Origin: an uncultured Bacillus sp. | Lineage (GTDB): Bacteria; Bacillota; Bacilli; Bacillales; DSM-1321 | NCBI GenBank assembly: GCA_934215995.1 | Contig: CAKQBC010000001.1 | Span: forward strand, 1-54,871 | Direction of reading: 5' to 3' | DNA: 54,871 nucleotides | Shown here: one piece after another, positions 14,381-21,514 of the stretch | Position numbering within the stretch: position 1 is the first letter of the stretch | How the letters are laid out: each line of letters starts with the position of its first letter | Program-made: the position numbers and the translations under genes | Notes under the pieces: generated by a model | The model's input: the letters and a program-made list of their open reading frames with translations, nothing else | Databases searched by the model: none | What the model was told of the DNA's origin: nothing

Positions 14381-14432
14381 GGATATGGAATTTTAGGCAA
14401 AATGAAAGCGAGCCTTTTCCGAGGCCCGCTCT

Positions 14433-14456
14433 CTAAACGTAAACGTAAACATAAAC
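14433..14456 (+). repeat. RTAAAY hexamer array, 4 units
   Basis: CTAAAC, GTAAAC, GTAAAC, ATAAAC, just before CAGAAAGG and the ATG-TAA pair. Confidence 0.8.
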
Positions 14457-14525
14457 CAGAAAGGTTTACATCATGTAAGTACATTGTACTATGGACCCTT
14501 CTGGAAAACAAGGAGGAAGAATATA

Positions 14526-14744
14526 TTGGCAAACTTAGATAGATTCTCTCAGCCGCTCTCTGGCGAGACTTACTTTGAAGATGAGAAGCCGGTCTGTCAG
14601 TGTGAAGAATGCGGCGAGGACCTGTTTGATGGGGAATGGCATTTCAAGACGGAGGACGGTTGGTTCTGTGACAAGTCTTGTTTTATAGAGTGGTGTCTGA
14701 TTGAGTTTGACGCTAAATCCGAAATTCTAGAGGGGGAAAATTAA
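14526..14744 (+). CDS. Small zinc-finger protein, 72 aa
   Basis: The TTG at 14526 is chosen for the AAGGAGG just upstream. CQCEECG and CDKSCFIEWC form a treble-clef-like metal site; the C-terminus is acidic. It resembles the protein at 5611 in layout. It stands immediately before erf and may be part of the recombination operon. Confidence 0.7.
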   Translation: MANLDRFSQPLSGETYFEDEKPVCQCEECGEDLFDGEWHFKTEDGWFCDKSCFIEWCLIEFDAKSEILEGEN

Positions 14745-14745
14745 A

Positions 14746-15456
14746 ATGAATGTAAATGTAAACCAAGATAAAGCAGGATTATTTAAAAAGATTTGTAAGG
14801 TCATGGGAAAAGTAGAAAGGGTTCCGAAAAGGGGCCGGAATGATTTTCATCGGTATGATTATGTTACCGAGAGCGATTTGGTGGACCATGTTAGAAAGTT
14901 TATGGTTGAAGAAGGTCTAGTCCTGTTTAATAACATTCGTGAATATGAAGTTAATGGCGAAATGGCCACTGTAACGATTGAGTTTACCCTTTGTTGCACA
15001 GATACGGGTGAAAGCATGACCACTTCTATTGTTGCTGAAGGTCAAGATAAAGGTGATAAAAAATTCTATAAAGCGATGGCGGGTGGTACGAAGTATTACC
15101 TTATGAAGACGTTCCTCATTCCGACTGGCGACGATCCAGAGGCGGATACTTCTACTGACCAGCGCGCTTATGGGAATCCTACTCAAAACCAAAAGCCGCA
15201 GCAAAATCAAAAATCGGCAGCAGCTGACGGTCCAAAGGGTAGCAATGGAAAACCTATCACCGATAAACAAAAAGGGTTCATCCGTACTCGTATCAATGAA
15301 ATTCTCGAACTGGTGGATGGGGATGAAGAAGGTCTGCTGAATTCCCTTCGTGAAAAAATCGGGGACTTTGAATCGATTGATAAAATGACTAGTTTCCAAG
15401 GCTCTAAGGCGATTGAACAATTAACCAAATGGAAAACTTCATATTCAAATAGATAA
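14746..15456 (+). CDS. erf: ERF-family single-strand annealing protein, 236 aa
   Basis: The core has GKVERVPKRGRNDFHRYDYV, GQDKGDKKFYKAMAGGTKYY and LMKTFLIPTGDDPEAD, diagnostic of ERF recombinases. A Gln/Asn linker (about 145-165) and a C-terminal helical domain follow. It anneals complementary single strands for phage recombination or circularisation, likely with the SSB at 15724. The start codon is followed at once by hexamer DNA, so the protein begins MNVNVNQ. Confidence 0.9.
   Translation: MNVNVNQDKAGLFKKICKVMGKVERVPKRGRNDFHRYDYVTESDLVDHVRKFMVEEGLVLFNNIREYEVNGEMATVTIEFTLCCTDTGESMTTSIVAEGQDKGDKKFYKAMAGGTKYYLMKTFLIPTGDDPEADTSTDQRAYGNPTQNQKPQQNQKSAAADGPKGSNGKPITDKQKGFIRTRINEILELVDGDEEGLLNSLREKIGDFESIDKMTSFQGSKAIEQLTKWKTSYSNR
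14752..14763 (+). repeat. In-gene hexamers at the Erf N-terminus
   Basis: GTAAAT, GTAAAC encode Val-Asn-Val-Asn at residues 3-6 of Erf. Confidence 0.78.
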
Positions 15457-15484
15457 AGAGGGGGGCTTATTGTACCCTCTTTTT
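15457..15484 (+). terminator. Terminator-like hairpin after erf
   Basis: AGAGGG (15457-15462) with CCCTCT (15475-15480), then TTTT. Loop of 12; probably partial. Confidence 0.6.
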
Positions 15485-15503
15485 GTCGTTGGGAGGTGAC
15501 ATC

Positions 15504-15650
15504 ATGGACCCAGGCATTTTGTTGAAGTGGATTGATGAAGAAGTGAAAGATTTGGAATACATGATTAATCGTTTAGAATCAGAACTTTCGGCCCTGAAAC
15601 AGAAAAAGAAAGAGGTCCTTTTGGCCCGGAGGAATTTGTCGAAAAAATAG
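15504..15650 (+). CDS. Small coiled-coil peptide, 48 aa
   Basis: GGGAGG with the GTGACATCATG start context. Entire peptide forms an amphipathic helix (DEEVKDLEYMINRLESELSA then a Lys-rich end). Possibly an adaptor of the recombination proteins; no family known. Confidence 0.62.
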   Translation: MDPGILLKWIDEEVKDLEYMINRLESELSALKQKKKEVLLARRNLSKK

Positions 15651-15683
15651 GAACAAAACACATCGCTAAATATTTAAATATTT

Positions 15684-15700
15684 TTTAACAATATGCTAAA
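15684..15700. promoter_or_regulatory. 17-bp operator, imperfect
   Basis: TTTAACAATATGCTAAA in the promoter region of ssb. Six of eight arm positions pair. Matches the operator at 12800. Confidence 0.6.
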
Positions 15701-15723
15701 CTACGTAAAGAGGAGTGAATATT

Positions 15724-16125
15724 TTGGCAATTATAACAGTCAGTGGGTATGTTGGGCATTCTAGCCTTTCTTACTCAGAATCAGGTACAGCGGTTTTGAC
15801 GGTGTCCGTTGCGGACAAGCGTTGGAATTATAAAGAAAAGGAAGAAGAAACCTTTTGGATTCGGGCGGTCTGGTTCGGAGAGCGGGCTGAAAAGCTAGAG
15901 AACTCACTCACCAAGGCCAAGGTCGTTACCATAACCGGAACCGAAGCCTATAAAATTTATGATGGAAAAATAGACCGAACGATCGAACCTCTGGAACATT
16001 CGATTCTAGCGTTTAAGTCGCAGGAGGGTGGTTCGGCTGATGAAAACAGAAACGTAAACAGCAATGTAAATAATTACGATTATCCTCCGCCGCCGACAGA
16101 TGATGATATCCCCTATCTCAAATGA
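15724..16125 (+). CDS. ssb: Single-stranded DNA-binding protein, 133 aa
   Basis: The TTG at 15724 sits correctly after AGAGGAG; an in-frame GTG at 15715 overlaps that site. OB-fold core (ITVSGYVGHSS, TVSVADKRWN, TFWIRAVWFGERAE, VVTITGTEAY) and the acidic tip DDDIPYLK that binds partner proteins. The linker carries hexamer DNA encoding NVNSNVNN. It probably serves replication and Erf annealing. An operator lies upstream, implying repression in the lysogen. Confidence 0.9.
   Translation: MAIITVSGYVGHSSLSYSESGTAVLTVSVADKRWNYKEKEEETFWIRAVWFGERAEKLENSLTKAKVVTITGTEAYKIYDGKIDRTIEPLEHSILAFKSQEGGSADENRNVNSNVNNYDYPPPPTDDDIPYLK
16054..16071 (+). repeat. In-gene hexamers in the SSB linker
   Basis: GTAAAC, AGCAAT, GTAAAT encode VNSNVN between the OB fold and the acidic tail. 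Confidence 0.7.
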
Positions 16126-16185
16126 TTTAGGGGTTTATTTTTAAGCACCCAACATGGCAGGGTTTTCTATTTTCTGTGGGAGCTG

Positions 16186-16581
16186 ATGCAAATGGAAGAG
16201 CATATCTTTTTTCGACCAGTGCCAAAGCCGAACTACAAGAAAAAGAAAAAGCTTAAAAATATACCGAAACCGATACGAACTTTTGTCAAAGAGCGGGACA
16301 AGCAGCAGTGCGTTTGTTGTGGGAGCAGGCGTTCCTTGCAATTGCACCACTTGATTCCAAAAGGGCGTTATGACCCAAGGTATTACAATTTGGATGGCGT
16401 TCATGACCCGCGAAATCTGGCGACCGTTTGTCGTTGGTGTCACCGAGAAATTCATGATAACCCCGATAAAATGCAGGAAATGCTGGAGTGGCAAAAATTT
16501 CACTTCGGTCGTGTCAGAAAGGAGTTTGATGAGATTGAACGATTTGAGCCGAAACCTTTTAATTCAAATGGCGAAGCGTGA
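16186..16581 (+). CDS. HNH endonuclease, 131 aa
   Basis: Lys-rich N-terminus, then CVCCGSRRSLQLHHLIPKG and ATVCRWCHREIHDNP: a beta-beta-alpha metal site with two CxxC pairs and the catalytic HH, typical of HNH nucleases. It lies in the replication cluster, so either a homing-type nicking enzyme or a phage recombination nuclease. The ribosome binding site is weak; an ATG at 16192 is an alternative start. Confidence 0.85.
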   Translation: MQMEEHIFFRPVPKPNYKKKKKLKNIPKPIRTFVKERDKQQCVCCGSRRSLQLHHLIPKGRYDPRYYNLDGVHDPRNLATVCRWCHREIHDNPDKMQEMLEWQKFHFGRVRKEFDEIERFEPKPFNSNGEA

Positions 16582-16747
16582 TATTCGGACCATTAAGGAA
16601 CTGGAAAAGCTGACGGGGGTTAGCCGCGTCACCCTTTCTAAAATTCTAAATGGCTATGAATCTGTTTCGCTGACTACGATTATCCGTCTGTGTCATGGAC
16701 TCGATTGTGATGTCTGTGACCTTGTCCGGGTGAAGGAAGTCGTGTAG
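16529..16747 (+). CDS. Cro/CI-type XRE regulator, 72 aa
   Basis: The ATG at 16529 follows AAAGGAG and overlaps the HNH gene by 53 bases in another frame. The HTH is TIKELEKLTGVSRVTLSKIL followed by NGYESVSLTTIIRLCHGLDC. A minimal single-domain protein, as in Cro-like or YozG-like regulators. It may control the replication operon or the lysis decision. Confidence 0.8.
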   Translation: MRLNDLSRNLLIQMAKRDIRTIKELEKLTGVSRVTLSKILNGYESVSLTTIIRLCHGLDCDVCDLVRVKEVV

Positions 16748-16752
16748 CTCTT

Positions 16753-17232
16753 ATGCAGGGGTGGATTAAGTTACACCGTAAATTGTACGCTCACGATCTG
16801 TTTCAAGAGGAGCGGGTTTTCTCCAAATTTGAAGCGTGGGTGGACCTGTTAATGATGGCGAACCATAAGGCCGATAAAGTGATGATTAATTCTACCTGGG
16901 TTCCTGTAAAACGGGGGCAGCGTTTAACCTCGATGAAGCAGCTGGCGGAGAGATGGCGTTGGTCCAGAGGGAAAGTCAAAAACTTCTTAGACTTGCTGAA
17001 AGAGGACGGCATGTTGACATATGAAGTGACATCAAAATACACCCTTCTAACCGTTGAAAACTATGACTTTTATCAAAAAAGAGAAAGCCCTGCTGACATC
17101 AAACCGAACAACAGACTAACATCAAAACGACATCAAACTGACACAAACAAGAATGATTTAAGAATGGATAAGAATGGGGAAGAACTACTTCCCCCTACTC
17201 TGATAAGAGGAGGGAGATACGATGAGCATTAA
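16753..17232 (+). CDS. Phage replisome organiser (DnaD-N/HTH-like), 159 aa
   Basis: The N-terminus is typical of phage replication proteins: GWIKLHRKLYAHDLF, FEAWVDLLMMANHKA, WVPVKRGQRLTSMKQLAERW and WSRGKVKNFLDLLKEDGM, a winged helix. The C-terminal third is low-complexity Thr/Asn/Lys encoded by repeated GACATCAAA. It would bind the origin inside its own gene and recruit the helicase loader downstream. It overlaps that gene by 11 bases. The C-terminal DnaD domain seems absent. Confidence 0.82.
   Translation: MQGWIKLHRKLYAHDLFQEERVFSKFEAWVDLLMMANHKADKVMINSTWVPVKRGQRLTSMKQLAERWRWSRGKVKNFLDLLKEDGMLTYEVTSKYTLLTVENYDFYQKRESPADIKPNNRLTSKRHQTDTNKNDLRMDKNGEELLPPTLIRGGRYDEH
17028..17145 (+). repeat. 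GACATCAAA repeats, candidate phage replication origin
   Basis: RACATCAAA occurs at 17028, 17095, 17118 and 17129, with a partial GACACAAAC at about 17140. Spacing is irregular (67, 23, 11). Origins inside the organiser gene are known in many Gram-positive phages. This would be separate from the plasmid origin in rep. Confidence 0.65.
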
Positions 17233-18082
17233 AAAAGCGATTGACCACCTTCCAATATCAAATTCGTCTGATGAAAATAACCCGCCTGAACCGACCCTTT
17301 GTCATAAATGCGGGAAACCCAGGAACCAGTTATTTTTGGACATTCCTTTGGTGGGGAAGCGTTGGGTATCTTCCGCCTGTCCTTGTGTGTTGGAAGAAAA
17401 CGAAAGATTCAAAGAAGAACAGATTCGCCGGGAAAAGCAGCATAAAATCAGAAAGCTCTTGCACCTGTCCTCTAGCATGGAACAGCTGAAGGAGTTTACT
17501 TGGGATAACCTAACGATCCGGCCCGGTATGGAAGCGGCTGTTGAAGAAGTGAAGGACGCGGTGGCTAACTTTGAGGACCGGAAAAGGTTAGGGATTCTGT
17601 TGTTCGGTGAATCGGGCAATGGCAAAACACACCTTACTTCTTGTGGGGCCAATGATTTATTGAATCAGGGCTATTCGGTTATTTTCCTTACGGAAAAAGA
17701 TTTGCTCAGCCGGTTCAGAGAAACTGATCATTTTGATAACGAGGAGCGGTTCTTTGAAATTATGAACGCCTGCTTGGAGGCGGATTTGTTGGTCTGGGAT
17801 GACTTCTTGTCCTCGCAAAAGCTGGACCAGAAAGAGAAAGACTGGATTTTTCAAGTGATTAATGGCCGGGAACGGGCAAACAAACCGATTTGGTTTACAT
17901 CCAACCTGACCGAGCATGAACTACAAACACAGAAATATGCCAAAGTGCTAGATGATAAAGGTCGTACTTGGGGGCGGATTATTGGAAATAACACAATGGT
18001 GCTGAATAGCGCGGGGAATTTCCGGAAGCTCCAAGCCTTTGCTCGCGCTCGGGGCGTGTCAGTTGAGGAACTCGAAGGTTAG
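17222..18082 (+). CDS. DnaC/DnaI-like helicase loader ATPase, 286 aa
   Basis: GAGGAGGGA ribosome binding site. An N-terminal zinc motif (CHKCG at about 27-31, CPC near 57), then an AAA+ domain: Walker A GESGNGKTHLT (about 131-138), Walker B ADLLVWDDF (about 189-197), sensor TSNLTEHEL and an arginine-finger region. It loads the replicative helicase onto origin DNA opened by the upstream organiser. Length matches DnaI (about 300). Confidence 0.9.
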   Translation: MSIKKAIDHLPISNSSDENNPPEPTLCHKCGKPRNQLFLDIPLVGKRWVSSACPCVLEENERFKEEQIRREKQHKIRKLLHLSSSMEQLKEFTWDNLTIRPGMEAAVEEVKDAVANFEDRKRLGILLFGESGNGKTHLTSCGANDLLNQGYSVIFLTEKDLLSRFRETDHFDNEERFFEIMNACLEADLLVWDDFLSSQKLDQKEKDWIFQVINGRERANKPIWFTSNLTEHELQTQKYAKVLDDKGRTWGRIIGNNTMVLNSAGNFRKLQAFARARGVSVEELEG

Positions 18083-18086
18083 TCAA

Positions 18087-18557
18087 GTGGACGATATTCT
18101 GGCGGAACATCTCCCGATGGTTCATTCCATTGTGAATGGATTTTATGTTCCGTATGGTCTGGAAAGGGACGACCTTGTTCAAGCTGGCATGATTGGCATA
18201 TGGAAAGCCTTGAGTAAATTTAAAAAACACAAAGGGACGGAGTTTTCGACTTATTCCTATGTATCGGCCAGGAATGAAATTCTGATGCTCCTGCGAAAAC
18301 ATAAAAAATTCCAGCAAGAAGAATTACCGCTTTTTGAAGAGGTTCATGTTCAGCCTTATGAAATGGAGAAAGATGTTCTGAACCGCCTTATCAAAGCGGA
18401 CCTTGAAGCGGATGAGAAAGAAATTGTCCGTATGCTCTATGAAGGCTATACGCAGCAGGAGATTGCCAAAGTTTTAGATACGACTCAGCCGCGTATTTGT
18501 CAGCGAATTCGCAGTCTGCGCGTGAAAGGAAAACGTCTATGGGGGAATGTGACTTGA
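18087..18557 (+). CDS. Phage sigma-70-like sigma factor, 156 aa
   Basis: GTG start just after the loader stop; starts further upstream in this frame lie inside the loader gene. Region 2 is clear: LAEHLPMVHSIVNGFYVPYG, DDLVQAGMIGIWKALSKF, FSTYSYVSARNEIL. Region 4 HTH: YTQQEIAKVLDTTQPRICQR. Region 3 is nearly absent. Similar small factors (for example Xpf of PBSX) drive late phage genes. The TGTACGT promoter family is a possible target, but this is unproven. No ribosome binding site is strong, so expression may depend on coupling. Confidence 0.86.
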   Translation: MDDILAEHLPMVHSIVNGFYVPYGLERDDLVQAGMIGIWKALSKFKKHKGTEFSTYSYVSARNEILMLLRKHKKFQQEELPLFEEVHVQPYEMEKDVLNRLIKADLEADEKEIVRMLYEGYTQQEIAKVLDTTQPRICQRIRSLRVKGKRLWGNVT

Positions 18558-18769
18558 TACTTACCAAAGTCTACGATAATCGCAAAATGAAGCAAATGCC
18601 GAAAATGGAAGATGAGTATATCGAAAAAATGGCCGAATTCTACACCAGTGAAGCCGCGCTGAAAATCTTCCCATACTTACATGATATCCCTTTTGAACGC
18701 TGGCTCTATCAACAATGGGCTTTGAGAATGGAAGGGAGCGAGGGTTCATGTGTAAAGGCGAATGTTTAA
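18539..18769 (+). CDS. Small hypothetical protein, 76 aa
   Basis: The ATG at 18539 overlaps the sigma gene end. Helical (EYIEKMAEFYTSEAALKIFP) with an aromatic core (PFERWLYQQWALRM). No family. Overlaps the next gene by 22 bases, implying a tightly packed operon. Confidence 0.65.
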   Translation: MGECDLILTKVYDNRKMKQMPKMEDEYIEKMAEFYTSEAALKIFPYLHDIPFERWLYQQWALRMEGSEGSCVKANV

Positions 18770-18972
18770 GCGAGAAAATTCTTCAGGCTGAGATCCGGCG
18801 TGTGATTCGGAAGGTGGGCCTAAAACGCGGGATGGCCATGAACAAATCGCAATATGAAAAAGATACCTTTGTTCTGTATCACTTTGGGCAGCAGCTGGCC
18901 TATGAAGAATGCATCTCCATTATCCGGGAGGTTTTTCACGAATATCTGGAAGGGGATGAGGGTGAAATATGA
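18748..18972 (+). CDS. Small hypothetical protein, 74 aa
   Basis: The ATG at 18748 has a GGGAGCGAGGG region upstream. Contains MCKGECLSEKI and a helical basic centre (AEIRRVIRKVGLKRGMAMNK). Ends with an acidic tail. No family recognised. Overlaps rusA by four bases (ATGA). Confidence 0.63.
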   Translation: MCKGECLSEKILQAEIRRVIRKVGLKRGMAMNKSQYEKDTFVLYHFGQQLAYEECISIIREVFHEYLEGDEGEI

Positions 18973-19331
18973 ATTTCACGATACCTGGCTCCTTGCCGAC
19001 CTTGAATGAAATTATTGACGCTTCAAAGTCACACTGGGCGGAGTATCACGAAATGAAAAGCGATTATACCGGGCTGGTCGCTTTGGCCTGCAGAAAGATT
19101 AGCAAAATGAAAAAAGTAGATGTGGAGATTACGTGGTACTGCGGAAGCCGGAGGCAGGACCCGGATAATATCATGGCTGGCCAGAAATTTATTTTTGATG
19201 GCTTGGTGGCCGCTGGCAAGCTGGAGAATGATGGCTGGAAACAAGTACGCAACATCACGCACCGTTTTTTGATAGATAAAAAGAAACCTCGGATTGAAGT
19301 GGTTCTGACTGAGGTCAGCGGAGAGGGGTGA
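18969..19331 (+). CDS. rusA: RusA-like Holliday junction resolvase, 120 aa
   Basis: FTIPGSLPTLNEIIDA at the start and RRQDPDNIMAGQKFIFDGLV followed by LENDGWKQV carry the conserved acidic residues of RusA (the DPDN and DG motifs). It cleaves branched DNA produced by Erf-type recombination so the DNA can be packaged. Normal length. Overlaps both neighbours. Confidence 0.88.
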   Translation: MNFTIPGSLPTLNEIIDASKSHWAEYHEMKSDYTGLVALACRKISKMKKVDVEITWYCGSRRQDPDNIMAGQKFIFDGLVAAGKLENDGWKQVRNITHRFLIDKKKPRIEVVLTEVSGEG

Positions 19332-19750
19332 TTCTTCTGGCAGCAACAAAAGAAAAGTTATCAAATGGGACCTTTAAGCATATTGAAGGCGAACTCTATT
19401 TTTTTCACGAAACGAAAAAAGATTTAAAACTGCGGAAAGAAAACATCTTGCTTGGTCAGGGTTCTCCTAAAAATGAACAGCAAGTAAAGGACCCGACCGG
19501 GGAAAAGGCCGCAGCCCTTCTCGTCGATAGGAGAATCGCTCATATGGAGAAAGTTGTGAGTGAAATAGAATCCGTCTATCAATCTCTGCCAAAGGAAAAA
19601 AAGCGATTGGTGAAGCTCCTGTACTGGACTCACCCCCAAGAGCTGACTTGGGATGGAATTGCGAAAAGGCTACACATTTCTAAAAGACAAGCCCAAAGAT
19701 GGAGGCGGTCCATTGTAGAAGCTATTGCTGAAAGATTGGGGTGGCGTTAA
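19328..19750 (+). CDS. RinA/ArpU-like late transcriptional activator, 140 aa
   Basis: GTG start overlapping rusA. HIEGELYFFHETKKDLKLRK, then DPTGEKAAALLVDRRIAHME, LPKEKKRLVKLLYW and a C-terminal HTH (LTWDGIAKRLHISKRQAQRW). This pattern is that of RinA/ArpU-type phage regulators, which activate packaging and structural genes. Its position before the terminase block fits. Confidence 0.83.
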   Translation: MILLAATKEKLSNGTFKHIEGELYFFHETKKDLKLRKENILLGQGSPKNEQQVKDPTGEKAAALLVDRRIAHMEKVVSEIESVYQSLPKEKKRLVKLLYWTHPQELTWDGIAKRLHISKRQAQRWRRSIVEAIAERLGWR

Positions 19751-19753
19751 AAG

Positions 19754-19987
19754 ATGGGGGTTGGCTTGTATCAGTCGCAGATGGTGATTGCGCTGGAGGA
19801 GTTGAATTTCTTGTGGAATATACGAGAAGTCAAAAGAGTTGAGAAATGGTGGGAAGATGGCATGTCCATTTGGGATATGGGCAGGGAATTGGGCCGAGAT
19901 CCAGATGAGGTCGCTATCCTCATTATGGATTTGATGCGGAATGGAATTATTAAATACCGCAAAGGCGGCGCGCTTGGGAACGGCTAA
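19754..19987 (+). CDS. Small HTH-like hypothetical protein, 77 aa
   Basis: ATG just after the activator stop with a poor ribosome binding site. Helix-rich (IREVKRVEKWWEDG, MSIWDMGRELGRDPDEVAI, a basic end KYRKGGALG) in a layout consistent with a winged HTH. A small late-regulation accessory is possible. Confidence 0.62.
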   Translation: MGVGLYQSQMVIALEELNFLWNIREVKRVEKWWEDGMSIWDMGRELGRDPDEVAILIMDLMRNGIIKYRKGGALGNG

Positions 19988-20015
19988 CAACTACAAACAA
20001 CAAGGAGGAAAAAAC

Positions 20016-20258
20016 ATGATTATTTATCAATTGCGAAAAGAAAACGGGAGCGAAATAAAGACAAGCTCTCCTGAAGAAGTGACCATTCAAATTTTGGACG
20101 GCTATCGTCTGGTGGGTGCCTATGATGCAGAAATCTACGAGAAGCCCGTCAAAATCACGAGGGAGGAATACGAACGTGAAATTGAAAAGTCCAGAAGAAA
20201 AGCTGAAGATGAAAGTGGCTCCATTCCAAGTGGAAGCGGTGATGAATCAGACGGATGA
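20016..20258 (+). CDS. Small hypothetical protein, 80 aa
   Basis: AAGGAGG ribosome binding site. Beta-rich N-terminus (MIIYQLRKENGSEIKTSS), then charged helix (TREEYEREIEKSRRKAEDES) and Ser/Gly tail. Its 3' third overlaps the protease start in another frame by 83 bases. A chaperone or inhibitor of the protease is conceivable but unsupported. Confidence 0.62.
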   Translation: MIIYQLRKENGSEIKTSSPEEVTIQILDGYRLVGAYDAEIYEKPVKITREEYEREIEKSRRKAEDESGSIPSGSGDESDG

Positions 20259-21168
20259 GATTCCTTATGGAGTGCGAATGGTAGAAGCTCCTGCCCTCTG
20301 GGAACGGGAAAACGCCGGGGAAGGCATTATTGTCTCGGTGCTGGATACAGGATGTGAAATGAATCACCCGGACCTGAAACCTCAAATTATCGCCGGGTAT
20401 AACTTTACCAATGACTATAATGCAAATCGTGGAAACTTTAACGATAATAACGGGCATGGCACACATGTCTGCGGAACGATCGCCGCTACCTTGGATGATA
20501 AAGGTGTAGTGGGCGTGGCTCCTGAATGTAAATTACTTGTTTGTAAAGTTTTGTCCGGTGATGGCTCTGGACAGTATGACTGGATTATTAAGGCGATTCA
20601 TTATTCGATTGACTGGCGCGGGCCAAATCAAGAGCGGGTTCGTGTGATTAATATGTCGCTCGGCGGACCTGTCGATGTTCCTGACCTGCATGCAGCGGTC
20701 AAACGGGCAGTGGACAATGGCATATCTGTGGTCGTGGCCGCCGGGAATGAAGGCGATGATGATGAAACCACTTATGAGATTGGCTATCCGGGCAATTATA
20801 ACGAAGTCATTTCCGTTGGTGCGGTAGATACCAATAATAAAATGGCTCCTTTTTCAAATAACAATTTTGAAGTCGATTTGGTGGCTCCGGGGGTAGATAT
20901 TCTCTCGACTTATCCGGGTGGCCGCTATGCCAAACTTTCCGGTACTTCGATGGCCGCTCCGCATGTGGCCGCTTGTATGGCCCTTTTGGTTAAAGAGGGG
21001 GAGGTTGCCTTTAGGCGAGAATTTACGGAGGCAGAGATGTTCGCGGCTCTGGTGAAGCATACGGTGCCGCTTGGATATCCGGCAAGCAGAGAGGGACATG
21101 GGTTAGTCCGTCTGGGAATAATGGAAAGGCTCCGAGCCTTGATTCAATATATCAAAGAGAATTACTAA
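20176..21168 (+). CDS. Intracellular subtilisin-like serine protease (ISP type), 330 aa
   Basis: The GTG at 20176 follows GGGAGGA. No signal peptide. The N-terminal extension includes EIPYGVRMVEAPALW, matching the LIPY/F-type inhibitory propeptide of Bacillus intracellular subtilisins. Catalytic triad: Asp57 (SVLDTG), His94 (GHGTHVCGT), Ser258 (GTSMAAPH). Length matches IspA. Intracellular subtilisins are self-cleaved cytoplasmic proteases. It lies between the late activator and the packaging genes, and a separate prohead protease exists, so it is probably cargo: host protein turnover, sporulation-stage proteolysis or lysis timing. Confidence 0.9.
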   Translation: MKLKSPEEKLKMKVAPFQVEAVMNQTDEIPYGVRMVEAPALWERENAGEGIIVSVLDTGCEMNHPDLKPQIIAGYNFTNDYNANRGNFNDNNGHGTHVCGTIAATLDDKGVVGVAPECKLLVCKVLSGDGSGQYDWIIKAIHYSIDWRGPNQERVRVINMSLGGPVDVPDLHAAVKRAVDNGISVVVAAGNEGDDDETTYEIGYPGNYNEVISVGAVDTNNKMAPFSNNNFEVDLVAPGVDILSTYPGGRYAKLSGTSMAAPHVAACMALLVKEGEVAFRREFTEAEMFAALVKHTVPLGYPASREGHGLVRLGIMERLRALIQYIKENY

Positions 21169-21189
21169 AAAGATGACGCTTAAATGTCG

Positions 21190-21217
21190 CGTACGTGCCT
21201 TAAAAATGAATTAAAAT
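21190..21217 (+). promoter_or_regulatory. Promoter of the putative noncoding RNA
   Basis: CGTACG (21190-21195), 16 bases, TAAAAT (21212-21217). Same class as at 3440 and 8174. Confidence 0.6.
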
Positions 21218-21219
21218 AG

Positions 21220-21425
21220 TAAGTGGACAGGTTTGCTACGGAAATAGCCCCTGTCTATTCGACAAAATCCTGCCATGTGTGGGTTGCTATGAATCCCTCC
21301 TGTATCCCTCTTTGCGGTCGGGGCCGAGAGATTGGGTTTTCCTCTGGTACCATCGGATAGGTGAAGTTAGAGGAAAAACCCCCAAAAAGGAACCATCTTG
21401 CTTTCATGCAGGGTGGTTTCTTTTA
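21220..21425 (+). ncRNA. Putative structured RNA, about 200 nt
   Basis: Hairpin 1: GACAGG (21226-21231) with CCTGTC (21250-21255), enclosing GCTA-CGGAAA-TAGC. Hairpin 2: GGGTTTTCCTCT (21334-21345) with AGAGGAAAAACCC (21369-21381), one bulge, 23-nt loop. A GC-rich middle (21290-21330) may fold as well. It ends in a terminator (21389-21425). It has its own promoter and no ORF. It does not match any riboswitch, 6S, SRP or tmRNA that I know. Confidence 0.62.
21389..21425 (+). terminator. Terminator of the structured RNA
   Basis: GGAACCATC (21389-21397) pairs with GGTGGTTTC (21412-21420), followed by TTTT. Confidence 0.75.
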
Positions 21426-21480
21426 TAACATAAAAAAGTTTTCGTACGCCTATATAGGATGTAAAAGTTTCTTTATACAT

Positions 21481-21498
21481 GTTTACGTTTATATAAAC
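21481..21498. repeat. Hexamers facing each other, 3 units
   Basis: GTTTAC, GTTTAT, ATAAAC in register, then AGAAAGG and ATG-TAA-ATG of the MTase. Confidence 0.72.
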
Positions 21499-21514
21499 AG
21501 AAAGGTTGATGTAA

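Larger units (their letters stand above)
14301..14525 (+). other. Long structured leader without a gene
   Basis: No ORF of note. Contents in order: a C/G-rich stretch; hexamers in both orientations (14357-14380); a hairpin of AGCGAGCC with GGCCCGCT (about 14407-14430); a third hexamer array (14433-14456); AGAAAGG followed by an ATG-TAA start-stop pair (14473-14478). It may be an attenuator leader for the Erf operon. Confidence 0.5.
21169..21514 (+). other. 346-bp gap between protease and MTase
   Basis: No gene. It holds a TGTACGT-like promoter (21190-21217), a structured transcript with terminator (21220-21425), a palindrome CCTATATAGG, hexamers (21481-21498) and an ATG-TAA pair (21509-21514). 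Confidence 0.7.

Noticed and set aside
21190..21425. Known riboswitch, 6S, SRP or tmRNA
   Set aside because: None of the conserved motifs I know for these classes is present, so it is left as an unknown structured RNA.
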